From NCBI GenBank assembly GCA_021162285.1, contig JAGGYZ010000024.1, positions 1 through 11,526 on the forward strand: a DNA stretch of 11,526 nt, in the 5' to 3' direction. The translations under genes and the position numbers were made by a program. The DNA comes from Candidatus Fermentibacteraceae bacterium. GTDB taxonomy: Bacteria; Fermentibacterota; Fermentibacteria; Fermentibacterales; JCC-6. Below the pieces are notes generated by a model that searched no databases, was not told where the DNA came from, and saw only the letters and a program-made list of their open reading frames with translations. Below are positions 1 through 6,972 of this stretch, piece by piece. Numbering within the stretch: position 1 is the stretch's first letter; the number at the start of each line of letters is the position of its first letter.

Positions 1-636
1 GAGGAAAATGAGTAAGCTAAATATGTTACAATGGGATAATATCTGCAAAAATACGAGATCAATGCCAATAGAGAACAGGGAAAGGAATAGAGATCTGACT
101 CTGTATTTTAAGTAAATTGGTTAGGAGCGTTACTGACAATGGGCGTTGAGTAGAAAGGCTTCAAGGTCAAGTTAGAATTCTTAGAGATTTGAGGAGAATA
201 GCACCGCTATTTGACAATAATCTACGAGGATTATAGCCGATTGTGGAACCTTTATGCCGATGCTTCAATATCGGTCACGCTCCCAGTGTTCCAACCGGTT
301 CCAGTTTGAATCGGTGGGGAAATGAGCAGTTGCAATGTGGAGAGCAGGTGAAAAAGGAATTTACACACTATTCGCTCTTCACATATGTATGAAATCAGAA
401 ATGACTTTGCCGGTAAAACAGCTTGTCCTTGCGTGACAGCAGTGCTATTGTTAGCTAAATTGTAAAATGGATGACCACCTTCTGAGTAGATTGTCCGCCG
501 TATCGCCTCATCGAGAAATGCGTCCGCCAGCGACAATTAGAAATCCCGGTTTTTTTCTTTGTTTTCTTCATGCTTTGCTGCCCCCCGGGAGCGGAGGGCG
601 CAGCCCGAACGGATGGTCGGCAGGGCACAGTTTAAT
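1..636. other. gene-poor stretch with hairpins; possible IS21 tail
   Basis: I see no convincing gene here. The only small plus-strand frame with a start (9-113, about 34 codons) has no recognisable motif and could equally be the tail of something outside the window. The first 560 bases are relatively AT-rich. A GC-rich block at about 580-630 and a poly-T tract at about 550-570 stand out from it. Around 285-325 there is an imperfect inverted repeat. Together with the istB remnant next door, this suggests that part of the stretch (about 280-636) may be the non-coding tail of the same decayed IS21-type element. That is inference from position and appearance; I could not identify terminal repeats or a target duplication. 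Confidence 0.4.
197..315. repeat. cluster of four short inverted repeats
   Basis: Four stem-loops follow one another. At 197-211 AATAGC and GCTATT form a perfect 6-bp stem around ACC. At 217-234 ATAATC and GATTAT form a perfect 6-bp stem with a 6-nt loop. At 257-274 CCGAT and ATCGG form a 5-bp stem with an 8-nt loop. At 294-315 ACCGGTTC and GAATCGGT form an 8-bp stem with one G-T wobble and a 6-nt loop. None is followed by a clear T-run, so these are not obvious terminators. They could be part of a mobile-element end, a structured RNA, or chance. Confidence 0.35.
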
Positions 637-780
637 TTACGGGTTTTGAGTGCCGTTCCTGTCCTTTTTTGATTCTTCCAGTCTAAAGCCTGGTAAGTTC
701 AATTCGAGAATAACACTGTGGTGTGCAAGCCTGTCTATGGCAGCAGCTGTCGTCATGGAGTTGTGGAAAATCCATTGTCC
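637..780 (-). pseudogene. istB: IS21-family istB helper ATPase, C-terminal remnant
   Basis: Read on the minus strand, this frame encodes a short peptide running from about GQWIFHN through TTAAAIDRLAHHSVILEL to LEESKK, ending at TAA (639-637). The pattern of a Trp, an acidic/aromatic stretch, then (A)xxDRLxHHSxIxEL and a final (Y/F)RLE is the characteristic C-terminal end of IstB, the AAA+ ATPase that assists the IS21 transposase IstA. Only about 45 residues of a normally roughly 250-residue protein remain. The Walker A and B part and istA are absent. Homology stops within about 20 bases of the stop codon of the ABC gene upstream, which marks a deletion or rearrangement junction. The inverted repeat TGTCCT/AGGACA at 776-799 lies at this junction. 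Family assignment rests on motif memory without a database search. Confidence 0.65.
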
Positions 781-800
781 TATTGCTCCTGAAAGGACAC

Positions 801-2894
801 TTACCGTCTGCTGTTTCCCCACTGAAGCAGATACAGGTTGTAGTAGATCCCCCGCTTCGCAAGAAGTTCCTGATGGGTTCCCCGCTCAAGAATTCTGCCG
901 GCATCTATCACCATTATCTCATCACACTTCTGTATGGTTGAAAGCCTGTGTGCAACGATAATGCTGGTTCTGCCCTTCATCAGCGTATCGATAGCCCTCT
1001 GGATAAGCTGCTCTGTTGTGGGGTCAACGTTGCTTGTAGCCTCGTCAAGAATCAGTATTCTCGGGTCGTGAGCCAGAGCTCTGGCAAAACATATCAGCTG
1101 TTTCTGACCCGTGGAAAGGGTGGCACCCCTTTCAGCCATTACCGTGTCAAAGCCGTGGGGGAGATTGTCTATGAACTCGGTTGCCTGTACCATGTCGGCT
1201 GCCCTGCGCACCTCTTCCATGGAAAGGCTGCTGCTCAGTCTTATGTTGTCCGCCACAGATCTGCTGAAGATAAAGGCATCCTGAAGCACAATGGAGGTAT
1301 TGTTCTTCAGAGTGTCAACTGAATGATCTCTGATGTCTGTACCGTCCAGCAGTATTCTTCCGGTATCAACATCCCAGAACCTCGTAAGAAGGCTGATAAT
1401 AGAAGATTTCCCGGCACCTGTTGGACCCACAAGGGCAATGCTTCTTCCCGGAGCAACAGCGAAACTGATGTCTTTCAGAACAGGAGTATCCTCTTCGTAC
1501 CTGAAATTAACTTCCTCGAAAGCAACTTCGCCTTTCAACTTCAGTGGCGGAAGAGCATCGGGAGACTGAGTTACTTCAGGCTTGGTGTCGAGAATGTTGA
1601 ATATTCTTTCGCTTGAGGCCATGGCACTCTGCATGATGTTGTACTTCTCACTCATGTCGGAGATCGGTCTGAACATCTGCCTCACGTAGCTGATAAATGC
1701 CACAAGGGCACCTATTGTAAGCGCACCCGAAATAGCACTGAGACCGCCGTACACCAGAACAATTGCAGTACCAACCTGGGCGATTACCTCGATCAGCGGG
1801 CGGAAAACACCAAACACGTAAAGCTGTTTCATGCTGATCTTGTAGTAGTTGTTGTTCACCTCAAGATACTGTTGTTTTCTGGCCTTCTCCTGCCTGAATA
1901 TCTGTATTACTTTCACGCCTGAGATGTCTTCGGCAATGGTTGAGTTCAGTTCTGCAAGATGTTTTCTGACCTTGCGGTATATAGTCCTTGTTTTTCTTCT
2001 GAACAGAATGGAAACAAAGGTAAACACTGGAAGAACGGAAAGAGAGATAAGGGCCAGCTTCCAGTCCATTATCAACAAAATAGTTATCGTTCCGGCAATC
2101 AGAAGGAAGTCTTTAACAAGGTTAACAAGAACTGCGCTGAACATCTCATTCAGCGCTTCCACATCGTTGGATACCCTGGTTACCAGCCTGCCTACAGGGT
2201 TTCTGCTGAAAAAGTTAAGGCTCAGGGTCTGAATATGGTTAAAAAGCTCCGTTCGCACATCGTACATTGAACGCTGCCCGGCTACTACAAGAGTCATTAC
2301 ATGGCCGTACCCTGCAAAAATACTTACCAGAAGAAGACCCATGAAAACGAGAGCAAGCCTGGTAATTCCCGCAACATCCTTACCGCGTATGCTCATAAGT
2401 TTGTCTGGCGGTACTTTGCCCAGATCCCTTTCAGGAACAAGCCAGTAATCTCCCTGAATACGGCCTGTTTCACCTCCGTATCTGTCTGCGGGGAACAGGT
2501 AGTAAGTCTCCTGCGCAAGATGCCCCCCTGATGAGATAAGGTAGGTAACAGCAGGGTCCATACCATCCATTGAAGCTTTCCTGATAAGAAGTGAATCCGC
2601 TGAAAGAAAAACAAAATCACCCTCTGCAGGCTCCAGATTGGAAAGACTGTCACAGGCGACAGGAGTGTCGGTGTACACCTGGTACAGCCTGGCCAGGTAT
2701 TTATCTATTCCCTGCTTTGTTATGTATGGAAGAAGCAGCTCCACTCCGGAGGAAATAAGCATGAAGAACATTGCGAGAAATATCAGTTTGCGGTGAGGCT
2801 TTACATAGTGAAGCAGCCGCTTCACCAGCTTTGAGTCATATCCCTTTCCTTCAATGGTATCATCGGCGAATGAACTGTTTCCGTGGGGAGGCAT
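801..2894 (-). CDS. ABC exporter half-transporter, catalytic BmrD-like subunit
   Basis: This 697-residue type IV ABC exporter subunit has a six-helix membrane domain followed by an ATPase domain. TM1 is at about 37-58 and TM2 at about 177-200. Between them lies a hydrophilic insert of about 105 residues (66-172) that should face outside the membrane, as in BmrD of Bacillus. The ATPase domain has Walker A GPTGAGKS (490-497), a signature LSTGQ (593-597) deviating from LSGGQ, Walker B ending in D617 with catalytic E618, and the switch histidine H649. Its ATG overlaps the TGA of the upstream gene by one base (TGATG) and is preceded by a perfect Shine-Dalgarno, so the two subunits should be made together. 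With its neighbour it should form a heterodimer exporting lipids, drugs or peptides; the substrate cannot be told. The stop is TAA. No strong terminator follows, only a 6-bp inverted repeat at 776-799. Confidence 0.93.
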   Translation of the reverse strand: MPPHGNSSFADDTIEGKGYDSKLVKRLLHYVKPHRKLIFLAMFFMLISSGVELLLPYITKQGIDKYLARLYQVYTDTPVACDSLSNLEPAEGDFVFLSADSLLIRKASMDGMDPAVTYLISSGGHLAQETYYLFPADRYGGETGRIQGDYWLVPERDLGKVPPDKLMSIRGKDVAGITRLALVFMGLLLVSIFAGYGHVMTLVVAGQRSMYDVRTELFNHIQTLSLNFFSRNPVGRLVTRVSNDVEALNEMFSAVLVNLVKDFLLIAGTITILLIMDWKLALISLSVLPVFTFVSILFRRKTRTIYRKVRKHLAELNSTIAEDISGVKVIQIFRQEKARKQQYLEVNNNYYKISMKQLYVFGVFRPLIEVIAQVGTAIVLVYGGLSAISGALTIGALVAFISYVRQMFRPISDMSEKYNIMQSAMASSERIFNILDTKPEVTQSPDALPPLKLKGEVAFEEVNFRYEEDTPVLKDISFAVAPGRSIALVGPTGAGKSSIISLLTRFWDVDTGRILLDGTDIRDHSVDTLKNNTSIVLQDAFIFSRSVADNIRLSSSLSMEEVRRAADMVQATEFIDNLPHGFDTVMAERGATLSTGQKQLICFARALAHDPRILILDEATSNVDPTTEQLIQRAIDTLMKGRTSIIVAHRLSTIQKCDEIMVIDAGRILERGTHQELLAKRGIYYNLYLLQWGNSRR

Positions 2895-4684
2895 CAGCGA
2901 TCACCTCCTTCAGTTCTTTTTTCAACTTCTTCCTCAAGCTGCTGCATTCTGTAAAGCTCCGAGTAGTAACCGTTTTTTTTCAGAAGCTCTGCGTGCGTTC
3001 CCTTCTCAACAAGTTTTCCATGGTCCAGCACAAGGATAAGGTCGGCGTGCTGAACTGTGCTTATTCTGTGTGCGATAAGAATGTTTGTGAGACCGGAGAT
3101 CTCTGCTTTGAGTTTCTCAAGTATTGCAGACTCTGTTTCCGTGTCGATGGCACTCAGCGAGTCATCAAGCACAAGTATAGACGGTGACACCGCAAGCGAT
3201 CTGGCTATGGCTATTCTCTGTTTCTGACCGCCGGACAGTGTGATGCCCCTCTCGCCCACCATGGTTTCATACCCCCTGGAAAAGCCTTCGATCTCAGAGT
3301 GTATCTCTGCAAGCTCCGCAAGGTGCTTTACCGTCTCCAGCGGAAGGCTGTCAACTCCAAACGAGATGTTATCTGCAATTGACAGGGCGAACAGAAAGGT
3401 TTCCTGGGGCACGTAACCGAACAGACCTCGAACTTCTTTCAGCTCCCGCTGCCGTATGTCAATGCCATCTATAAACACCGTTCCGGCAGGGGGATCGTAC
3501 AGACGCATGAGAAGTTCCACAAGCGTGGTTTTCCCGCTGCCTGTTCTGCCTACTATTCCAACAGTTGACGAAGCGGGAATTGTGAATGAAATATCACTGA
3601 GTACTTCCGCATCGGTTCCGGGATATGTGTACGAAAGCCCTTTTACCTCAATAGCAGGTTCTGGCTGATCTGAAACAGGACCGTCTGCAATGGCCGGTTT
3701 TATGTTCATTATCTTCTCGAGCCTGCCCATGCTAGCAGCACCGCGCTGAAGAAGGTTAACCACCCAGCCTATGGCCATCATGGGCCATGTGAGCATGGCG
3801 AGGTAGCTTGAAAAGGCTACAAACTGCCCCAGAGAAATGGATCCTCCAATAACAGCCCGCCCGCCGACCATAAGCAGAATAGAGCTGCTCATCATGGCAA
3901 GACCCATTACGAGAGGCTGCATAAACCCCCATATACGGGTAAGCCTGATATTCTCATGAACGCACTTTCCGGCTTTCTCGGAAAGAAGTTTTCTCTCGGA
4001 CTGCTCATCGCCGTAAGCCTTTATAACTCTGATACCCGAGAACGATTCCTGTGTTTTCTCGGTAAGCCCGCTGAATGCCTTCTGAACAGATTCAAACCTG
4101 TCGTGCAGCATTCTGCCAAATCTGGTAACAAGAAGCGTTATAAAGGGCAGGGGAATCATGGTGATCAGAGTAAGACGCCAGTCTATAAGAAGAAGCATAA
4201 TAACACTGGCCACACTCATGAAAAGAGCATCAAAGGAGGCTATGGTTGCCATACCTGCAGCCATCCTCACGGCATTTATATCGTTGGTAGCGTGGGCCAT
4301 CAGGTCGCCCACCTTTGTTTTGTCATAGTACTGGGCGGGAAGTTTCTGAAGATGGCTGTAAAATTCGGCCCTCAGGTCCCTCTCAAGTCTGCGGCTGGCC
4401 CCCACTATGAAAATTCTCCAGAAGAATCTGAAAAATGCCATTCCCAGAGCTATGGCTACAATGGAAAAACCCATCCGCCACACCAGAGCAGAATCAGCAG
4501 TTCCCTGAGCCAGCGAATCGATGAGCTTTCTGAATATCTGAGGCACCAGCAGCTGAAGACCATCCACACCTATCAGTGCGACAACACCGCCGAGCAGGGC
4601 TTTTTTGTGCCTGAATATCCGAGAATAAAGATTCTTTAAACTCGACCGGTCAAGCTTTGGACCTCTGCCTTTTGCTCCAGCCAA
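2894..4684 (-). CDS. ABC exporter half-transporter, degenerate-site BmrC-like subunit
   Basis: This 596-residue type IV ABC exporter subunit is the first gene of a two-gene operon. TM1 is at about 30-50 and TM2 at about 71-90, with only a short loop between them. The ATPase domain shows Walker A GRTGSGKT (379-386), a Q-loop near YVPQE (424-428), a canonical signature LSGGQ (483-487), Walker B ending D507-D508, and H539. The residue after Walker B is Asp (codon GAC) where a catalytic Glu is expected, as in BmrC, LmrC and TM287. The canonical LSGGQ of this subunit therefore completes the hydrolytic site of the partner, while its own Walker site pairs with the partner's LSTGQ to form a non-hydrolytic site. 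The start is TTG at 4684, behind a G-rich Shine-Dalgarno (about 4688-4695). I found no in-frame ATG or GTG in the codons checked immediately upstream. Confidence 0.92.
   Translation of the reverse strand: MAGAKGRGPKLDRSSLKNLYSRIFRHKKALLGGVVALIGVDGLQLLVPQIFRKLIDSLAQGTADSALVWRMGFSIVAIALGMAFFRFFWRIFIVGASRRLERDLRAEFYSHLQKLPAQYYDKTKVGDLMAHATNDINAVRMAAGMATIASFDALFMSVASVIMLLLIDWRLTLITMIPLPFITLLVTRFGRMLHDRFESVQKAFSGLTEKTQESFSGIRVIKAYGDEQSERKLLSEKAGKCVHENIRLTRIWGFMQPLVMGLAMMSSSILLMVGGRAVIGGSISLGQFVAFSSYLAMLTWPMMAIGWVVNLLQRGAASMGRLEKIMNIKPAIADGPVSDQPEPAIEVKGLSYTYPGTDAEVLSDISFTIPASSTVGIVGRTGSGKTTLVELLMRLYDPPAGTVFIDGIDIRQRELKEVRGLFGYVPQETFLFALSIADNISFGVDSLPLETVKHLAELAEIHSEIEGFSRGYETMVGERGITLSGGQKQRIAIARSLAVSPSILVLDDSLSAIDTETESAILEKLKAEISGLTNILIAHRISTVQHADLILVLDHGKLVEKGTHAELLKKNGYYSELYRMQQLEEEVEKRTEGGDR
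2899..2910 (-). promoter_or_regulatory. perfect Shine-Dalgarno for the second ABC gene
   Basis: The minus strand reads AAGGAGGTGATC, a 12-base perfect complement of the usual 3' end of 16S rRNA. It lies inside the last codons of the upstream subunit and nine bases separate GGAGG from the ATG at 2894. This fixes the start of the 697-residue subunit and predicts strong, coupled translation of the pair. Confidence 0.85.
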
Positions 4685-4715
4685 ACACCACCCCCGGAAT
4701 GAATTTTGAACACTG

Positions 4716-4745
4716 AATATAGAGCAGACTTCCGAAGAGTGTTAA
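4716..4745 (-). promoter_or_regulatory. sigma-70-type promoter of the ABC operon
   Basis: On the minus strand, TTAACA (4745-4740, 5 of 6 to TTGACA) and TATATT (4721-4716, 5 of 6 to TATAAT) are separated by 18 bp. Initiation near 4709 would give a leader of about 25 nt that still contains the G-rich ribosome binding site before the TTG at 4684. The distance to the gene supports both the promoter and the TTG start. Confidence 0.55.
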
Positions 4746-4934
4746 TTTGAAAGTGGAAAGACAACGATCTCCGGATAAACCATACCTCCCCGGAACCTCT
4801 GTGGATGTTTGACCAGGCTTGTCTCGCGCAGTATGGTTAGTTTTTAACTGAGAATCTATTTGGTGAGCGGGTAATGGGGTTACGTAAAACCTGCTATCCT
4901 GTTGATTAGTCACTTCCAGCTGGAGTTTTGCACA

Positions 4935-4955
4935 GGAGGGTACGCGTACTGCTCC
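4935..4955. promoter_or_regulatory. palindromic candidate operator
   Basis: GTACGCGTAC at 4940-4949 is a perfect 10-bp palindrome. It is flanked by GGAG (4935-4938) and CTCC (4952-4955), which extend the symmetry with one small bulge. A second pair, CAGCTGGAG (4917-4925) and CTCCATCTG (4952-4960), matches as an inverted repeat at 8 of 9 positions. The site lies upstream of the nearer promoter candidate of the GGDEF gene, where an activator or dimeric repressor could bind. No regulator gene is present in the window. Confidence 0.35.
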
Positions 4956-4973
4956 ATCTGAAGATTTGTGGTC

Positions 4974-5002
4974 TTGTAAAGTTTCAGGGTTCCTCGTATG
5001 AG
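4974..5002 (+). promoter_or_regulatory. weak candidate promoter of the GGDEF gene
   Basis: TTGTAA (4974-4979) and TATGAG (4997-5002) are spaced by 17 bp, each matching the consensus at 4 of 6 positions. Initiation near 5009 would leave about 35 nt before the ATG at 5044. The match is modest, and a more distant start at about 4844 is an alternative. Confidence 0.25.
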
Positions 5003-5043
5003 TTCGTAGAAAACCAGAAAGCAAGAAGGGACAGAGGCAATAC

Positions 5044-6180
5044 ATGCTCAACTCCATGTGGAAAGTGTACATAGATGGCGTTGGCGCAGGAGTCTTTCTC
5101 ATTTTTCTGGGTGCTCGTCTGGATCTCTGGCGACACAGGCCGGAACGGCTTGTCCACCTGTGGCTGGCTGCGGTAGCTTTCTCTGCGCTGATAGTCAATT
5201 TCACAGCTGTCTTCCTGAAAACGACTGATGCTGGTGGATATCCCATTGTTGTCATGCTCAATTACATAGGTGTGGCGGGAGTCGTAGTGAGCCTCCTGGA
5301 ACTGGTATTCAACCTGGCGGGAAGCACTCCGCCCAGACTGATAAGAGGCCTGGAATTTTTGTTGCTGCCGCTTGCGGTGCTGAGGATATCCAAGAGCGCC
5401 GTCCTGATCATCGTGGCAGTATTGCTTCTTGCAACACTGTTCAAGGCTGTTAAGTCTGCCCGCAAGGGAGACGCCGATGCCAGAGTGGTATTGTGGGGAT
5501 TGGCGGTACTGCTGATCTGTCTCGTTTCTGACATCGCGCAGAAACTGGTTCTGGTCAATGTCCCGCATTTATTCCCGGTGCTGGGTTTCATTGTTTTTTT
5601 CCTTCTGGCCACCCATGCTGTTAACTGTCATCTGGCAAGAGAAGAATCCGCTGCACGCACAGATCCTCTAACCGGGTTACTCAACCGCCGCGGTTTCCTT
5701 GAACTGAGCCGGCTGGTTGTCTCCATGGCTGAACGTTCCGCCAGATCCTTCTCGATCATCATGATCGATCTGGATCATTTCAAACGAGTTAACGATGAAT
5801 TTGGCCACGCCATGGGTGACCGCGTGCTGCAGGAGATAGCATCGATACTGCTGCGTGGAGTTCGAGAGCAGGACATACTGGCACGCTGGGGCGGAGAGGA
5901 AGTCATCATTTTGCTTCCCGATACCGGTGTGGATGGAGCTAACGCCCTTGGTGAGAAAATTCGGACTTCAGTTGAAAAACTGGAAACCTGGCATGGTGCC
6001 ACGCCGATCTGCGTAACCCTCTCTGTCGGAATTTCCGAGTACCACAGAGGAGAACCGTTGACAGACACCATCCAGCGTGCTGATAACGCTCTGTACCGCG
6101 CAAAATCCTCCGGTCGAAACCGGGTGGAATACCTGGCGTTCACAGACGACACCACCAGCGCCGGTGATCTCATCCAGTAG
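5044..6180 (+). CDS. membrane-anchored diguanylate cyclase (GGDEF protein)
   Basis: This 378-residue protein should make cyclic di-GMP from two GTP at the inner membrane. The N-terminal half holds about six hydrophobic segments (roughly 9-27, 36-58, 66-92, 103-136, 147-167, 174-194) with no recognisable named sensor domain. The GGDEF domain begins at TDPLTGLLNRR (206-216), continues with DLDHFKRVND (242-251) for metal and nucleotide binding, and has its active-site loop as GGEEV (283-287). An RxxD inhibitory site (R274-D277) sits exactly five residues before the loop, so feedback inhibition by the product is expected. The last loop residue is Val instead of Phe, a conservative departure. There is no EAL or HD-GYP partner in the window. 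The ATG at 5044 has a GAGG about seven bases upstream; a second ATG at 5056 is possible. The gene converges on the MNT gene with 50 bp between the stops. Confidence 0.93.
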   Translation: MLNSMWKVYIDGVGAGVFLIFLGARLDLWRHRPERLVHLWLAAVAFSALIVNFTAVFLKTTDAGGYPIVVMLNYIGVAGVVVSLLELVFNLAGSTPPRLIRGLEFLLLPLAVLRISKSAVLIIVAVLLLATLFKAVKSARKGDADARVVLWGLAVLLICLVSDIAQKLVLVNVPHLFPVLGFIVFFLLATHAVNCHLAREESAARTDPLTGLLNRRGFLELSRLVVSMAERSARSFSIIMIDLDHFKRVNDEFGHAMGDRVLQEIASILLRGVREQDILARWGGEEVIILLPDTGVDGANALGEKIRTSVEKLETWHGATPICVTLSVGISEYHRGEPLTDTIQRADNALYRAKSSGRNRVEYLAFTDDTTSAGDLIQ

Positions 6181-6230
6181 CCATGGCTCAGTGAGTTGAT
6201 TACTGGTGTAAGACCGAACCGGAAGGACGG

Positions 6231-6542
6231 TTAATCCCCGGCTGAATAAAAAACCACGCCTCTTCTCTTTATGTGACTTCTCAATTCTTCATTGTCGATA
6301 TGATCATAAATAGAAATATCAAAAGTATACGGCAGCATCAGATGGTCCAGACCGAGAGAAATGCGATTAAGCATATGCAAGTCCAGCCCGGTTCCCTTGA
6401 GTGTAATGTCAATGTCTGAACCATTTCTGAAGTTACCCATAGCTCTTGAACCATACAGCACAACCTCTTCAACAACGGGAAAGTTGCGAAACACCTTCAC
6501 TATTTCAGCAATTACATCATCAGACAGACCATACTGACTCAT
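6231..6542 (-). CDS. MNT-type nucleotidyltransferase antitoxin (MntA/HI0073-like)
   Basis: This 103-residue minimal nucleotidyltransferase has the motif GSRAMGNFRNGSDID at 31-45. G31-S32, then exactly ten residues, then D43-x-D45, fits GSX10DXD of MntA. The third acidic residue is D75 in YTFDIS. The hydrophobic EEVVLYGSRA strand before the motif is typical of the family. In the characterised MntA/HepT pair the protein neutralises the HEPN toxin by adding AMP to a tyrosine. Its ATG lies one base after the TGA of the HEPN gene, so the two are translated as a unit. It is the last gene of the minus-strand run. A HI0073-type nucleotidyltransferase with another substrate is the alternative reading. 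Confidence 0.88.
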   Translation of the reverse strand: MSQYGLSDDVIAEIVKVFRNFPVVEEVVLYGSRAMGNFRNGSDIDITLKGTGLDLHMLNRISLGLDHLMLPYTFDISIYDHIDNEELRSHIKRRGVVFYSAGD

Positions 6543-6543
6543 G

Positions 6544-6942
6544 TCAGAGACTGCTCAATTTTTTTTCCAGCCGACAAAACAACTGATAGTATTGAGAAGT
6601 CACAGCAGTACAAATCTCTCTGGCAGTTTTTTCGTTGTAGGTATGAGAGGTTTTGTTCCTGCTCTTCAGCATATCCATCCATCCATCACCATCTTGGATC
6701 AATTCCAGCTGAAATGCCTTTCGAATGACATCACGGGACCCATAGATATCACTCTGACCGCTGTATTCCAGGAAGTCTTTCAGCGTTTTCCACGCAAGTT
6801 CAAATGTGTATTCAAACGATTTGATAAGCCCCTGCTCCTCAAGCTCGGACAGGTTCCCCTTTTCTATGAACCGGGCCATCTGATTCAAAGCTTTCAGGTA
6901 GTTTCCGAATCTCTGCCTCCAGCGCACATCCTCAGCAGCCAT
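6544..6942 (-). CDS. HEPN protein (HepT/HI0074-like), putative RNase toxin
   Basis: This 132-residue, apparently all-helical protein belongs to the HI0074/nucleotidyltransferase-substrate-binding branch of HEPN. The segments GLIKSFEYTFELAWKTLKDF (38-57) and SRDVIRKAF (69-77) are family hallmarks. The HEPN catalytic motif is present as R95-NKTS-H100 followed by T-Y102, an exact RX4HXY. In HepT proteins Arg and His cut RNA and the Tyr is the residue AMPylated by MntA. The ATG at 6942 has a strong GGAGG five bases upstream, which fixes the start. The gene begins 45 bases after the lipoprotein stop and I saw no obvious promoter in that gap, so it may be read through from the peptidase operon. Activity as a toxin is inferred from family and motif. 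Confidence 0.88.
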   Translation of the reverse strand: MAAEDVRWRQRFGNYLKALNQMARFIEKGNLSELEEQGLIKSFEYTFELAWKTLKDFLEYSGQSDIYGSRDVIRKAFQLELIQDGDGWMDMLKSRNKTSHTYNEKTAREICTAVTSQYYQLFCRLEKKLSSL

Positions 6943-6972
6943 CTCAACCTCCAGTCACTGGATTTTCTTCAA

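Larger units (their letters stand above)
4685..5043. other. divergent intergenic region, ABC operon / GGDEF gene
   Basis: This 359-bp region lies between two start codons facing away from each other. It holds a good minus-strand promoter next to the ABC operon and a 10-bp palindrome at 4940-4949 with weaker flanking inverted repeats. There are two weak plus-strand promoter candidates. The nearer is described separately. The other has TTGACC at 4809-4814 and TATGGT at 4832-4837, 17 bp apart, and would give a leader of about 200 nt. I looked for a c-di-GMP riboswitch-like leader before the GGDEF gene and did not recognise one. Confidence 0.5.

Noticed and set aside
252..536. A 94-codon minus-strand frame near the left end
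   Set aside because: It has no ribosome site or domain that I can see. It lies in what may be IS21 non-coding tail.
2899..2910. Possible end of a 16S rRNA gene (plus strand reads GATCACCTCCTT)
   Set aside because: The match is limited to 12 bases and is explained by a strong Shine-Dalgarno on the other strand. No rRNA sequence flanks it.
3956..4639. A 227-codon open frame on the plus strand
   Set aside because: It is antisense to the BmrC-like ABC gene, and the peptide is rich in Ser, His and Lys without any family pattern.
4844..5043. Cyclic di-GMP riboswitch in the leader of the GGDEF gene
   Set aside because: A long leader is possible, but I could not find the conserved core of a GEMM-type aptamer.
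4650..5568. Two overlapping minus-strand frames across the intergenic region and the cyclase gene
   Set aside because: They oppose the well-supported GGDEF gene and run through promoter sequence. Neither shows motifs.
6181..6230. Bidirectional terminator between the cyclase and MNT genes
   Set aside because: The 50-bp convergent gap holds no stable stem followed by a T-run on either strand.
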